A DNA stretch of 64,000 bases, from positions 37,216,498 through 37,280,497 of the forward strand of contig OX359267.1 in the NCBI GenBank assembly GCA_947179155.2, written 5' to 3'. Source of the stretch: Hedera helix. Taxonomy: Eukaryota > Streptophyta > Magnoliopsida > Apiales > Araliaceae. This document shows positions 1-10,905 of the stretch, in pieces. Both the position numbers and the translations under genes were made by a program. The notes under the pieces are model-generated. The model made no database searches, was not told where the DNA came from, and saw only the letters and a program-made list of their open reading frames with translations. Positions within the stretch are counted from its first letter, which is position 1. Every line of letters starts with the position of its first letter.

Positions 1-121
1 TTTTATATTATTTTTAATGTTTTTTATTTTATTTTATAGGAATTAATTAAAGCTTGGAGGGCAAAATTGTAAATTTAGCAAGTCTAGTGGCAGAACCGTA
101 ATTTTAGGAACAAGGTGGTTC

Positions 122-326
122 GCGCCATGCGCACGAGAAGGTGAAGTTGTAATCAGTGCGACGCCATTTTGGGCACACAGAAGTAACAGGAGCAACAGTC
201 CGCGCAATGCGCGGTCGGCAGTAGGAACAGTTAGCCGTGCCATGCGCGCATAGAAGAAACTGACGAAACTGGCACGACGTCGTTTTCTTTCTGGGATGAG
301 TAAAGGAAACGCTGCGCAATGCGCGG
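122..326 (+). promoter_or_regulatory. Alternating palindrome array in LTR copy 1
   Basis: Near-palindromes of type A (GCGCAATGCGC-like; centres about 127, 207, 242, 319) alternate with type B (ACGACGTCGT-like; centres about 162 and 278). Adjacent centres are 35-45 bp apart. The array ends about 150 bp upstream of the TATA box at 471, where an LTR U3 enhancer would lie. B contains the GACGTC core typical of plant bZIP C-box sites. A transcription-factor role is inferred. Confidence 0.55.
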
Positions 327-470
327 CTGGAGTCTGACCGGTCAAAATACGCGAAGGCAGTGTTTGGCTATGTGTTATTGCTGCAGAACGAGATTATTCG
401 CGATTTTGAGCTTTAATTTGATTCCAAATTGGATTTTAATTCCACATTAGCTTAGGATTATTATTGTACT

Positions 471-481
471 TCTATAAATAT
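471..481 (+). promoter_or_regulatory. TATA box of LTR copy 1
   Basis: TCTATAAATAT at this position is conserved in the reverse copies at 30849-30858 and 24073-24082, each time just downstream of the palindrome array. This conservation supports it as the LTR core promoter. Confidence 0.6.
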
Positions 482-587
482 ATTAGGAGAGCACATTAAA
501 AAATTTTTATTAGCAGAATATTAGAGATAATTATGAGCTCTTTCTCTCTCTAAGGTGTATCATATCTCTCTCAATTCTTTTGCATCA

Positions 588-606
588 TATTATTATTATT
601 ATTATT

Positions 607-650
<44 letters not shown>

Positions 651-662
651 TATTATTATTAT
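588..662. repeat. Compound TAT/CAT trinucleotide microsatellite
   Basis: A run of ATT triplets changes to CAT triplets and back to ATT over about 75 bp inside LTR copy 1. It has no coding meaning. Confidence 0.9.
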
Positions 663-1625
663 GTTTGGCTAATTTTTATTTATTCAGTTCTAGGGGATTT
701 TAAACCCAATTACAATTAGTGGATAAATTGATTCAGTAATATTATTTATTCTTCCTCATATGAAATTATTTGTGATAATCTGTTTTAATTGCTTTTTGAT
801 ATTAAAGTTGGTTTGTTTGATTAGAGCTCATTAGATTGATCAAATTATTATCAATTGCTAGATTTAGGAATTATATTACGTGTAATTGATATTGTTCCTA
901 ATTGTTGGTAGTGAATAGTGATAAATGATTGTGGTTAATCTTTTGTTTATTGCTATGGTTATCATGATATGAGTGAAATAATCCAAGCTTATGAGATTGT
1001 TGCTTAGAATAATCTAATTTTCTTGTGATTAATGCTTCCATTATATTAAATTTAGAGAGCCCGTTCTAGGTTGTATAATGGTTAGAATCTAATAAAGAAC
1101 ATGTTTTGTTAGATTAAAATTAAAGGAAATTACAGGTAGCAGAGCTTATTGTTGCTTAAGATTATTAGTTTCATGCGAGAATATAAATATATATTGATTG
1201 ATTGATCTAATTAATTGTAAGGGTGTGAATGAACTGAAGAACTGAATATTTTAATTTATTGATTAATCTTATTAATTTATTTTTGTTTATTTAGTTACTT
1301 ATAGTTAATTCAAAAAATCCCCCTATTTATTTATTGTTATTTAGAATAGAAATTATTATAATATATTGAAGCAATATCACTTTTTGTGGGTTCGACACTT
1401 GCTTGCTATTATACTGATTTTGTGATTAAAAGTAATGATTAATTTTGTAGTGTTAACGACAGCTTCCAATTAGCCAAGTATCATTCATCAGAATATCTAT
1501 TAGTTGTTAAAGTGGGAGAGCTCTGGATGTGATGAACTCACTTGTAAATGAGAAATTGTTAGAATATCACAAGTGAGTTGGAATACTACATCAGAGAAAT
1601 AATAAAAATGTGAAGGATTAATATA

Positions 1626-1890
1626 CACTACAAGAAAAGGGTCTCTCAGCGGCCAAACATATCAGCGACCGCAATAATCGGTCGTTAATATTATTATTAG
1701 CGACCGCTAATAGCGACTACAATTCAATCCGGTCACTATCAGTATTAGTGACTGCAAAAGTAGTCGCTAATAAAATTTAGGCACAGGGAGTGGCGGGGAT
1801 GTTTTATGCAACGAAAAATTATCAGTGATCGCTTGGCGGTCGCTAATACTTCTACGTCAAGAATTCTCACCAACTGACTGTTGTTGTAGA
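1626..1890 (+). mobile_element. CACTA (En/Spm-like) transposon 5' terminus
   Basis: CACTACAAGAAAA at 1626-1638 is the eudicot CACTA terminal inverted repeat. It is followed by repeated sub-terminal motifs in both orientations (AGCGACCGC and GCGGTCGCT) between about 1660 and 1845, which is typical of transposase-binding sub-terminal regions. The 3 bases before it are ATA. I found no matching TTTTCTTGTAGTG end downstream, so the element is truncated or its far end has been lost. Confidence 0.7.
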
Positions 1891-1904
1891 AAGAAGTCAT
1901 TGAT

Positions 1905-2054
1905 GAGATTTAATCTCAATAAGAAACCCAACAGTCGGTAGTCAGACAGAAGAGTGGAAAGAAGAAAGAGAGAAGAAGAAAAGAGAAGAAGAAGAGAGAG
2001 AAGCCCGCCCGCACAAGCATGCCGCCATCGTACCCTCCCTCCCGCCGCCGCATG
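1905..2054 (+). other. GA-rich leader with exon-like start, possibly CACTA-internal
   Basis: A purine-rich GAAGAA/GAGAGA leader runs into GC-rich sequence with an ATG at 2019. A 12-codon open stretch rich in Pro, Ser and Arg then meets a good donor (ATG then GTAATTT at 2055). This looks like a 5' UTR plus first coding exon, either the leader of the CACTA element or a captured gene end. No downstream exon was recognised before 2.9 kb, so it is probably a remnant. Confidence 0.3.
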
Positions 2055-2880
2055 GTAATTTTTGTTACTTTATCTTTTCATTCTCTATGATTTAGTTGAA
2101 CAATATAGATTATTTTCATGGTTATTTTGTTGATTGGGATATAAAGTAGGAAACTTTGGTTAATCGGAGTGTATATTTGTTTTTGTTTTTCACGATTTAG
2201 TGGTTTTGGTTATTTTTAGATATAAAATCTGCTAATTTTTTTGTTTGTCAAGTATCTCTAGGTTACAATTTACTGTATAGTTGACTACTTATTAGAATAG
2301 AAATTGGCCTGATATAAGGTTTTAGATAATGCTGTTGTAAGATTAGTTTAGTGGAGATTTGTCTAGTCTTCTGGCCTTTGGTAGCATTCTAGGAACCTTT
2401 TTTTAAGAAAATTGAAATTTATTACTAGTGAGAAAAAAATATGTTCTTTTCAGTTTGCTGCATCTCTTTGACAAAAATATGTAAGCTGTACTTAGATGAT
2501 TTAGCACTATGTTATGGATTTGGAATATTGGTAGTCTAAAACTGCTATGAAATTATTTACTGCTTCTCAATATGTTCAGAGTCTTCATCTTGGTTGAGAA
2601 CACTTCCGAAAAATTGCAGTCATTTAAAACTAATATTGCTATCGTTTATATTGCTATCGTTTATTACTCTTTTCACTGTCAATGCAATGTTTTGCTTGGT
2701 GATGGTGAAGTGTATATTCTATTTTTGATTGGCTTTGTTTCTTCATAGTCATTAATACATGGGCATTATATATATTGCCAATAGTGCAATAAAACAGGTA
2801 AGGTAATATATTATGGGTTTGATTCTTCACCTAGGTTGTTACACCTGTGTTAGGTTGTAGCTTTATAACTGTTAAGTTCA
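2055..2880. other. Non-coding, intron-like AT-rich stretch
   Basis: The stretch is T-rich on the plus strand with no long ORF, domain or clear repeat. It could be intron-like sequence after the exon-like segment ending at 2054. I see nothing else in it. Confidence 0.3.
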
Positions 2881-2904
2881 CGAGACGAACCGTTGAAATA
2901 ATTT

Positions 2905-3240
2905 AAAAAAAAATAAAATAAAATAATATAATTTTAATTTAAATATCATATTATATTATATACAATAATATAATATAATAAAATTAAAATGAAAGAAATT
3001 TATTTTAAAAATACAAATAATATAATATGATATAATTTTAAATAAAATAAAATAATCTAATCTAATCTAATTTAAAATATCATATTATATTATATACAAT
3101 AATATAATATAATAAAATTAAAATGGAAGAAAAAATTAAAAAATACAAATAATATAATATGATATAACTTAAAATAAAATAAAATAATTTAATTTAAAAT
3201 AATATAATTTAAAATAAAACAAAATAATATAATTTAAAAT
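2905..3240. repeat. AT-only tandem duplication
   Basis: A segment of about 125 bp made almost only of A and T (from about 2937) is repeated from about 3068. Both copies share ATCATATTATATTATATAC and the following TAATATAATATAATAAAATT block. Shorter AAATAAAATAAT units flank them. Confidence 0.8.
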
Positions 3241-3243
3241 AAT

Positions 3244-3697
3244 TTGAAGCCACATGCTCAGCTTATAAACCCATTCAAAATTCACTTATTAGGAGTGAAT
3301 TTTGAATACTCTTCATTTTGGGACTATTCTTGTATGTTTTGCTCTCAGTTAGGTTGGTGTCAACTTTTGAAATGTTGGTTTGTAGAATTATCACATACAT
3401 ACAATCATATTGCATTGAATAGCGGAAGCAAGACATAAATCATATTTTAAAAAAAATTGCAATCCTAATCTCATGATCAACCTTTATGCGATAATTATTA
3501 ATTGAGGAGAGATCAAAAATTATACTGTTATGAAGATTATTCAAAAACACAAACTGATCTACAAGCACTAATCTTTTATTCCTTCGCGCTTCTTCAGATC
3601 CACGGATCAACGTCAGTTACTCAATTAATGTAGCACTATAAAGGTGATCAAGAGATTATTGATTGCAGAAGTAAATTTAGGTTTCTCCAAACTTTGG
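3244..3697. other. Unresolved non-coding stretch
   Basis: A 64-codon open frame at 3244-3438 has no recognisable domain. The rest (for example GCGGAAGCAAGAC near 3422) has the flavour of LTR debris, but no boundary can be set. Confidence 0.25.
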
Positions 3698-3905
3698 CAC
3701 TACAAGAAAAATGGTGATTCGGCAACAAGCAATTTTTGTTGCTAAATGTACAAAATTTTGTTGCCAAAGGTCATTTGTAACAAAATTTCGGTCGTTAGAC
3801 CATTCGTTGCGTAATGAGCATTGCTAATCGTTCTGCAATGAAATTTTTTTATTGTTGCGAAAAGCGACATATTTAGTAACAAAAGTTGATTTTCTTGCAA
3901 AAGTA
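3698..3905 (+). mobile_element. Short CACTA-like non-autonomous element
   Basis: CACTACAAGAAAA at 3698-3710 begins a stretch of about 205 bp with repeated GTTGC/GCAAC motifs on both strands. It ends in TTTTCTTGCAAAAG, a degenerate inverted match to the start. It lies immediately left of the gypsy LTR at 3917. The right terminus is degraded, so the end coordinate is approximate. Confidence 0.55.
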
Positions 3906-3916
3906 TAGATCCTTTA

Positions 3917-6082
3917 TGTAAGACCCCAAATTTTATAAAATATAAAGTTTAATTTTTCTTTATATATATTTTTCTGAAACAGTAAGTGTTTAATTTAACA
4001 AAGTCAAAAGTTAAGAATGTTATGTGCAAATTTTATTATGTCGGACAATATTCGTTTTATCGGAGAATATTAATTTTGTCAGAGAATATTCTAGTCGTAC
4101 GACGGCGCCCAAATAACCAATCATTGGTGGACCCCGCAACGGAATATTATCGGATAGAGAAAACAACAAAAATAACATTTTTAAATAAAAATAGTCAACG
4201 GTATTATCATTTTTAATTGTTAAAATACCCGTGATAAAAGAATAGTAACATACGGTATTTTATGATATTTTACTGAAGCACACACTATTCTATAGTAGCA
4301 CACGATATTACATAGTAGCACACGGTATTGCATAGTGTCTCATATTATTGATTTGATAACGTGGTTATTGTACAGTATTCATCAATAATTGATGATACAC
4401 AGTATTTTGCATTATTGATTCAATAATTGTCATTACACTGTATTTTATATCAGTGAGCCAATAATTACTATTACATTATTTTTTAAAATTATGGAGCCAA
4501 ATAATTATCACAGTAGCTAATACACAGTAATTTATATTATTAAATTAATATTAATCTGTAACAAATTCTTACATTATTTGTGAATTATTGTTGTAGCATT
4601 ATATAGGACCCACAGGAAGAAAAAAAAATATAAATATAAAAATATAAAAAATTAATATTATATGTGAATAGTGTGTGGACTCTCTGTAGGGCCCACATGA
4701 AGAATAAAAAATGTGAATTTGCTAGGAGGAGTTGGTGGAGGCTGCTGCAGACTTTGCTGAATTTTTCAGCACTGGCGTGCAGCACGCCAACTCACCTACC
4801 GCGCAGTAGTACTTTCTTTTCTCCTATAAATAAATTTCTCAGCTGAATAGAAAAATCACACCTAAAATATAAAATTTTTCTACAAGTATTTTGTGAGTAT
4901 TTCTCTAAGAATAGTAAGGTTATTTTGAGTGTTAGTAAACCAAAAGGAGTGCAGGGATTTCTCAAGTTGATCCACTACATTTAAGCAAACTCTTTTCACG
5001 TGATAAGGTAAATAATATCATCTTCTATTATTTAAACTTAATATGATAAGGGATATTATTTCTTTTATACTCTTAAACTTACCATGGTATGTATTGTTCA
5101 ATAAAACTTCTGAAATGATTATAATTTTCTTAATAGTCTGCGCTTCATCTAATATCATTTCAATTGAACCTTCTTATTTTTCTAAACTTTTCTATTGAAC
5201 TGTAACCGTTATTCTGAACTATGGATCTTGAATATCATTTTTGAATTTCACTCCACATCATATTGACAATTTGGACATTATTTGAATTTGCATAAAGTAA
5301 AATTGTAAACTTCCGATATTTAGAGTTGATCCTGTTTCTTTTGTTCATCAATTATATCTCTGTTATTATTCTAATCATCAAGAATCAAGTTATTGTTAAT
5401 ATTTGTGGCTTGGGGCACATATTGGATAAAGGTGTTGATATGTTAAAGGCGATATATTTATTGGTCTGTCTTTTAGGGCACGTGGTGAATGTTATCTTTG
5501 GCCCGTAGTGCAAAGATGAACTGTTGACTTGCATGATTATCACCATGAATTGTAAATTAGTATTATCATGACCAGTGGTGTTTCAGATGATAAAAGTTGA
5601 TGATATTTTTCTTAAAAAGAGAAGCGAGTGGACATCATGGTCCATATGATTTTTCTAATGGTTGTTATTTTGCTGTAGTTGTTGATCTGAACTTTGTTTA
5701 AGAATTTAACTGCAGTTATTAAATTAAAACTAGCTGTTTAAATTATTCTATCAAGAACTCAACTGTTGAAGGTTAACGATAATTTATTCGTTATTATCTT
5801 AGTCATGATATTCTTTACTAGGCTATTTAAGCTCACCCTTTTCCTTTTTGTTCAATTGTTCAGGAAATGAGAATGTAGCTGGCACTAGCGAGGAAAAGAG
5901 GGGAATTGAGTAATGGTTCGAGATAGTCGTTATAGTAGTCTTCACCATATTGTAAAATAGTGTGACAATAATAGTGAAGACTTAGTTGTGTATTATTGTT
6001 CAATTTACTGTATTATAATAGTTGTTATGCATTTTGACAACTCAAGTTTGGGTTGTGTGGGCCAAGATTTGGGGTCGTTACA
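3917..6082 (+). repeat. 5' LTR of element 1
   Basis: This 2,166-bp LTR runs from TGTAAGACCCC to TCGTTACA. The U3 part (about 4240-4560) holds degenerate repeats of a TAGTAGCACACGGTATT-like unit. A TATA box lies at 4824. Two CACGTG G-boxes occur downstream of it (about 4998 and 5479). The last 110 bp contain the GGGGTCGTTACA end also seen in relatives at 13809 and 45808. Confidence 0.9.
4824..4834 (+). promoter_or_regulatory. LTR TATA box
   Basis: CTATAAATAAA follows a CTCC stretch. The same CTATAAATA occurs in the 3' LTR (11801) and in the related solo LTR (43844), so it is the likely core promoter. Confidence 0.6.
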
Positions 6083-6084
6083 GT

Positions 6085-6096
6085 TGGTATTAGAGC
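6085..6096 (+). other. Primer-binding site of element 1
   Basis: TGGTATTAGAGC lies 2 bp after the LTR end. It is one base off TGGTATCAGAGC, the complement of the initiator tRNA-Met 3' end used by most plant LTR retrotransposons. Confidence 0.85.
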
Positions 6097-6281
6097 TTAG
6101 GGATATGGTCTTTAATAGAGATCTAGGGTTAGAACTAAGAGGAGAGAGACGAATAGAATCACTCACTAGTGTGTCCTACCTAAATTAGATTTTGTTACCT
6201 AATTAGTCGATTTGAATGTAGAAACAGGAAGTGATGAGTCAGTTTGTTTAACTAACATTTACTTTGTGACCACAGTTAAGT

Positions 6282-7380
6282 ATGACATCTGAAAATCAAG
6301 AAATTAACTATGGAATGCCCGAAGCAAATGTAGCCGATAATCAAGAGGCCACAAACAATCCTCCTGCCAACTCAGGAAATAATGTTCCTGATAACATGAT
6401 GAACGATGGATTTTTTAGAAACTTCATGCAATATATCCAAAATTAGGTGAGGGGAGGTCCTACCGGTGGAAACGCTGATAATTTGAATTTTGTCACCGTT
6501 AAGCAATTTAAAGAGTTGGGACCACCTGAATTTTTCAAGAAGCCTGACCCACTCAAAGCGGAGGCGTGACTAAAGCAGACGACAAAAATATTTAATGTCC
6601 TGCGATTTGCAAATGATCATAAGGTGTCATTCGCCACTTTTATGTTACGAGGTGAGGTGGATCATTGGTGGGAAGCGGTAAAACGCATCCACCATTTAGC
6701 ACTCAAGATGTCTTGGACAGAATTTCAAGAGTTTTTTATCGAAAAATACTTTTCAGAAGGCATCCGCCATATAAAAGAAGTGGAATTCATTAAGCTGGAG
6801 TAGGGAAACATGACAGTCTCTCAATATGAAGCTAAGTTTGCCGAGTTATCTCGTTTTGCGACCCATTTAATGGATGACGAAGCACGGATGAGTCATATAT
6901 TTTTACGAGGTTTGAGAACCAAAATTCGTCAATACCTTAGCTCTCATAAATTTTATTTGTATTCAGATATTGTGGATAGAGAGCTCAAAGGGTAAAGCAA
7001 GAAAATGAAATATTGCAGCCAAGACTCAATGACTAGCATAGAGAGAGAAATGACAACAACCACAGGAACGAGAAACATAGAGGAGGTAACCAGCACTTCG
7101 GTGGTAATCCCGCATCGAATAACAGAAGAGGAGAATCCAGTGGAAATAATTTCAAGAGAAAGAGATCCCATAATGATTATGGAAGAGCACCGGCACCAGT
7201 GCCAGCACCGACACTAGTTTTAAGAGGATGAGATCGACCGCTAGTAAGATGCTACAAGTGTGGTCAAGAGGGTCACATCAGCCCGAACAGTACTTAACAG
7301 TCCAAGTTATGCTACAGTTGTGGGAATGAAGGACATTTTGCACGATTTTGCCCTGTTACAAAATTAAGTCCAGCCGCAAT
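6282..7380 (+). pseudogene. gag remnant with zinc knuckles
   Basis: The reading frame starts at ATG 6282 with an Asn/Pro-rich N-terminus and proceeds into the retrotransposon gag core, which includes the conserved stretch leading to NMTVSQYEAKF at about 6810-6840. Two CCHC zinc knuckles follow: one begins CYKCGQEGH at 7250 and lacks its final Cys, the second begins CYSCGNEGHF at 7310 and is complete. In-frame stops occur at 6444, 6567 and 6801, and the later knuckle region is in a shifted frame. The native protein would coat the element RNA in the virus-like particle. This copy cannot make it. Confidence 0.85.
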
Positions 7381-7439
7381 AATAACTCCAAAAGCCAACA
7401 CGGACAAGGGAAAATCTATAGTTCAAGGAAAAGCTTTTG

Positions 7440-9430
7440 TTGTGACATCTCAAAGAACACAGAACCCGAACAAGGTGATGACCGGTAAGCTATTCATAAA
7501 TTCTCGTGAAGTCTATGTCCTGTTAGATACTGGCTCCACCACTCTTTTATCTCACATGTATGTGCTCAACGTTTAAATTTGATCCCTGAAAACTTAGACT
7601 TTGCCTTATTAGTTAAAATTCCATTAGGAGAAATAGTCATTACATCTACTGTATATAAATCTTGCCTAGTTCAAATCAACAACCTCACATTACCCGTTGA
7701 CCTTATTTTTTTGGAAATGCATGAATTTGATGTGATTTTAAAAATTGATTGGTTGACTACCCATCATGTTAAAATTGATTGTTTTCATAAGATTATTAGT
7801 TTTCATATTCCTAATCAACCTGTCATGCAAATTCAAGCAACTAAACCATTGAAATCTGTAACTGTTATTTCTAGCCATAAAGTCATTCGTTTATTGAAAA
7901 ACAGATGTCAAACCTTTTTAGCTCATGTCACTGATTTGAACAAAAACACGTCAAACTTGAATGATATTCCTATTGTTAATGAGTTTTCAGACGTTTTTCC
8001 TGAGAAACTTTTTAGCTTACCCCCAAACCGTGAAATTAAATTTTGTATTGACCTTGAACCCGGTATACTAGGCCAATTTTTAAAGCTCCATACCGAATGG
8101 CTCCAATTAAACTTCAAGAATTAAAAGTCCAACTACAGGAATTATTGAATATTGATTTCATTAGTCCGAGTGCATCACCTTGGGGTGCTCCTATTCTATT
8201 TATGAAGAAGAAAGACGGGAGTATAAGATTGTCCATTGACTACCAAGAATTGAATTATGTCACCATCAAAACCAGGTACCCGTTACCTCGGATTGATGAC
8301 ATGTTTGATCAATTACAGGGTGTTCAATATTTCTCAAAAATTGATCTCCGTTCTAGATATCATTAGTTAAAGGTTAAAGCTGAAGACATTCCAAAGACTG
8401 CTTTCAGAACTCGTTATGAGCATTATGAGTTCTTAGTTATGCCTTTTGGACTAACCAATACTCTTGCAGCTTTCATGGACATGATGAATCGAATATTCAA
8501 AGAATATTTGGATCATTTTGTGGTTGTCTTTATTGATGACATCCTCATATACTCCAAGAGTCGTGAGGATCATGTACAACACCTGAGATAGATACTCTAA
8601 AAGCTTCGTGAGAACAAGTTATATGCCAAGTTGAAAAAATGTGAGTTCTGGCTTGAGAAAGTCACATTCCTTGGGTATGTGATTTCTAGTCAGGGAATAT
8701 CAGTCGATCCTGCAAAGATTAAAGCAATATTAAATTGGGAGCAACCTCGGTCAGTAACTGAAATCTGAAGTTTTCTGGGCCTAGCTGGTTATTATCGAAG
8801 ATTCGTAGAAGGATTTTCTTGAATCGCCACCCCATTAACTCAACTGACTCGGAAAAGTACAAAATTCGTATGGAACAAGGAATGCGAGAAAAGTTTTCAA
8901 GAACTTAAGAAGAGACTTGTTTCAACTCTTGTTCTGACCATACCATTAGGATCGAGAGAATTTGTCATATACAACAATGCTTCAGACAAAGGTTTCGACT
9001 GTGTTCTTATGCAACATGGAAATGTTATAGCCTATGCCTCTCGACAACTCAAAGATTATGAGAAAAATTATCCTACTCATGATCTAGAGTTGGCAGTAGT
9101 CGTTTTCACGTTGATGATCTGGAGACACTACTTGTACGGAGGGAAAGTGAATATCTATACAGATCATAAGAGTTTCAAGTATTTTTTCACTCAGAAGGAA
9201 CTCAATATACGACAACGACGTTGGCTTGAGATGTTGAAGGATTATGATCACATCATCCAGTATCACCTGGGAAATGCAAACGTTGTAACTGACGCTTTGA
9301 GTAGAAGATCTTATGTGAGTACAAGTACAATGCCGACAATGCAAAGAAGCATTTTGTACGACTTACAAAAGATGGAGATAGAGCTAATGATACCAGGGAG
9401 CCACTTGAAGATTGCACATGTACGAGTATA
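7440..9430 (+). pseudogene. Protease, reverse transcriptase and RNase H remnant
   Basis: The aspartic protease motif LLDTGST lies near 7525, followed by the long protease-RT linker (7579-8124). The RT core runs from about 8150: DFISPSASPWGAP, the RYPLPRIDD block, the MPFGLTN block near 8440, and the catalytic FIDD near 8530. RNase H extends to about 9300 (YASRQLKDYE near 9030, TDHKS near 9165, VTDALSRR near 9285). Stops interrupt it at 8364, 8589 and 8601, with small frame changes between segments. In a live element this polyprotein copies the RNA into cDNA. Most stops fit CAA/CAG to TAA/TAG changes. Confidence 0.88.
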
Positions 9431-10905
9431 ACCGACTTTAATCGATAAAATTAAAGCTGCTCAAACTACTGATCCTGAAATAATGAAAATGATGAAGAAA
9501 GTATAAGAAGGTGTTATTCCTAAGACAAGAATCGACGAGAAATGAATACTTCGAGTCAACTCTCGACTCTGTGTTCCTAACGAACCTGAATTGAAACGTA
9601 AAATCATGATGGAGGCATACAACACACTATTTGCAATCCACCAAGGAGGTACAAAGATGTATCGTGATCTCCGACATACATTTTTGTGGAACAATATAAA
9701 AAGTGAGATTGCAGAGTTTATCTCTAAGTGCCTAACTTGTTAACGTGTCTAGGCAAAACATCAAGTGCCTAAGGGTCCATTGCAATCACTTTAGGTTCCC
9801 GAATGGAATTGAGAACACATCAATATGGACTTCATGACAGGTCTTCCCAAAGTTTCTCAAGGCTTAGATGCAATTTGGGTTATCGTAGATAGATTGACCA
9901 AATTCGCTCATTTCTTACCTATACGAGAAAACTTTTCACTTGAGTGTCTTGTCGGTATGTACATAAATGAGATTGTGAGATTGCATGACATGCCAGTTTT
10001 CATAGTTTCTGATCGAGATCCTAGATTCACTTCACGCTTATGGATCAGTCTACAAAAAGCTATGAGCACTAAACTACGTTTTAGTTCTGCATACCATCCT
10101 CAATCGAAAAGGACAATTCAGACTTTCGAAGATCTTTTGAGACTTTGCGTACTAGACTTCAAAGGAAGTTGGGATAAGTACTTGTCATTGGTTGAATTTT
10201 TCTACAACAACAGTTACCAAGCAAGCATAGGCATGGCTCCATTCGAGGCTTTGTATGAACGGAAGTGTTGTTCTCAAGTATTTTGGGATAAGGTAGGAGA
10301 AGCAAAACTGTTGGGACCCGAGTTGGTACGCTTGATAACAGAAAAGATCTAAATGATCCGACAACGAATACATACCGCACAAGAATGACAAAAGGGTTAT
10401 GCTGATCTTCATCGAAGGGACAAAAAGTTTCAACGTCGGAGACCATGTATTTTTACGTATTTTTCCATGGAAAGGAGTTACGAGATTTGGAATGGGAGGA
10501 AAACTCAACCCTCAATTTATTGGCCCATTTGAAATCTTCGATCGAGTAGGAACGGTGGCTTATAGACTAGCTCTACCGCCAAACATGTCTCGCATCCATA
10601 ACATTTTTCATATATCTATGTTACGTAAATATGCGAAGAACCAAAACCACATCATTGAGTTAGAACCAGATGTTATAGTAGATGATTTAACGTACGAGGA
10701 GGTATCTGTTAAAATATTAGATAAGAAGGAGCAGATCCTACGCTCAAAGGTTATACCTCAAGTCAAGGTTTTATGGAGGAACCAATATACTGAGAAAATG
10801 ACCTGGGAGCTAGAATCTGAGATGAAATCTAAGTATCCTTACCTTTTTGAAATGTCAGGTACGTCAATTTCGGGGACGAAATTTCATAAGGAAGGGAGGT
10901 TGTAA
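9431..10905 (+). pseudogene. Integrase and chromodomain remnant
   Basis: The region holds a degraded zinc-binding N-terminus (HQGG near 9640, then CLTC near 9730), the catalytic core beginning with MDFMTGLP at about 9825, SDRDPRF near 10010, and a C-terminal GPFEIFDR module near 10530. A chromodomain-like tail follows (about 10690-10860: KVLWRN, then MTWELESEM). Stops occur within the zinc finger and near 10350 and 10385. Integrase inserts the cDNA, and chromodomains of this group are thought to bias insertion to heterochromatin. The last codons overlap the 3' LTR start, since the TAA stop is at 10903. Confidence 0.88.
10888..10900 (+). other. Polypurine tract of element 1
   Basis: AAGGAAGGGAGGT directly precedes the 3' LTR TGTAAGG. 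Its position and the upstream GGGGACGAAATTTC context are typical of the plus-strand priming site of Ty3/gypsy elements. Confidence 0.85.

Larger units (their letters stand above)
1..1468 (+). mobile_element. Solo-LTR-like repeat, copy 1 (left end outside window)
   Basis: This is the plus-strand copy of a repeat also present in reverse at 29963-31536, with a more diverged relative at 23128-24696. The right end reads GTTAACGACAGCTTCCA and stops at 1468, matching the CA-type terminus of the complete copy at 29963-31536. Visible parts in order are a GC-rich palindrome array (122-326), a TATA box (471-481), a trinucleotide repeat, and a conserved GTGGGTTCGACAC block near 1386. No ORF belongs to it. 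The complete copy has TG/CA ends and a 5-bp target duplication, so an LTR is the best reading. The family is unidentified. Confidence 0.75.
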
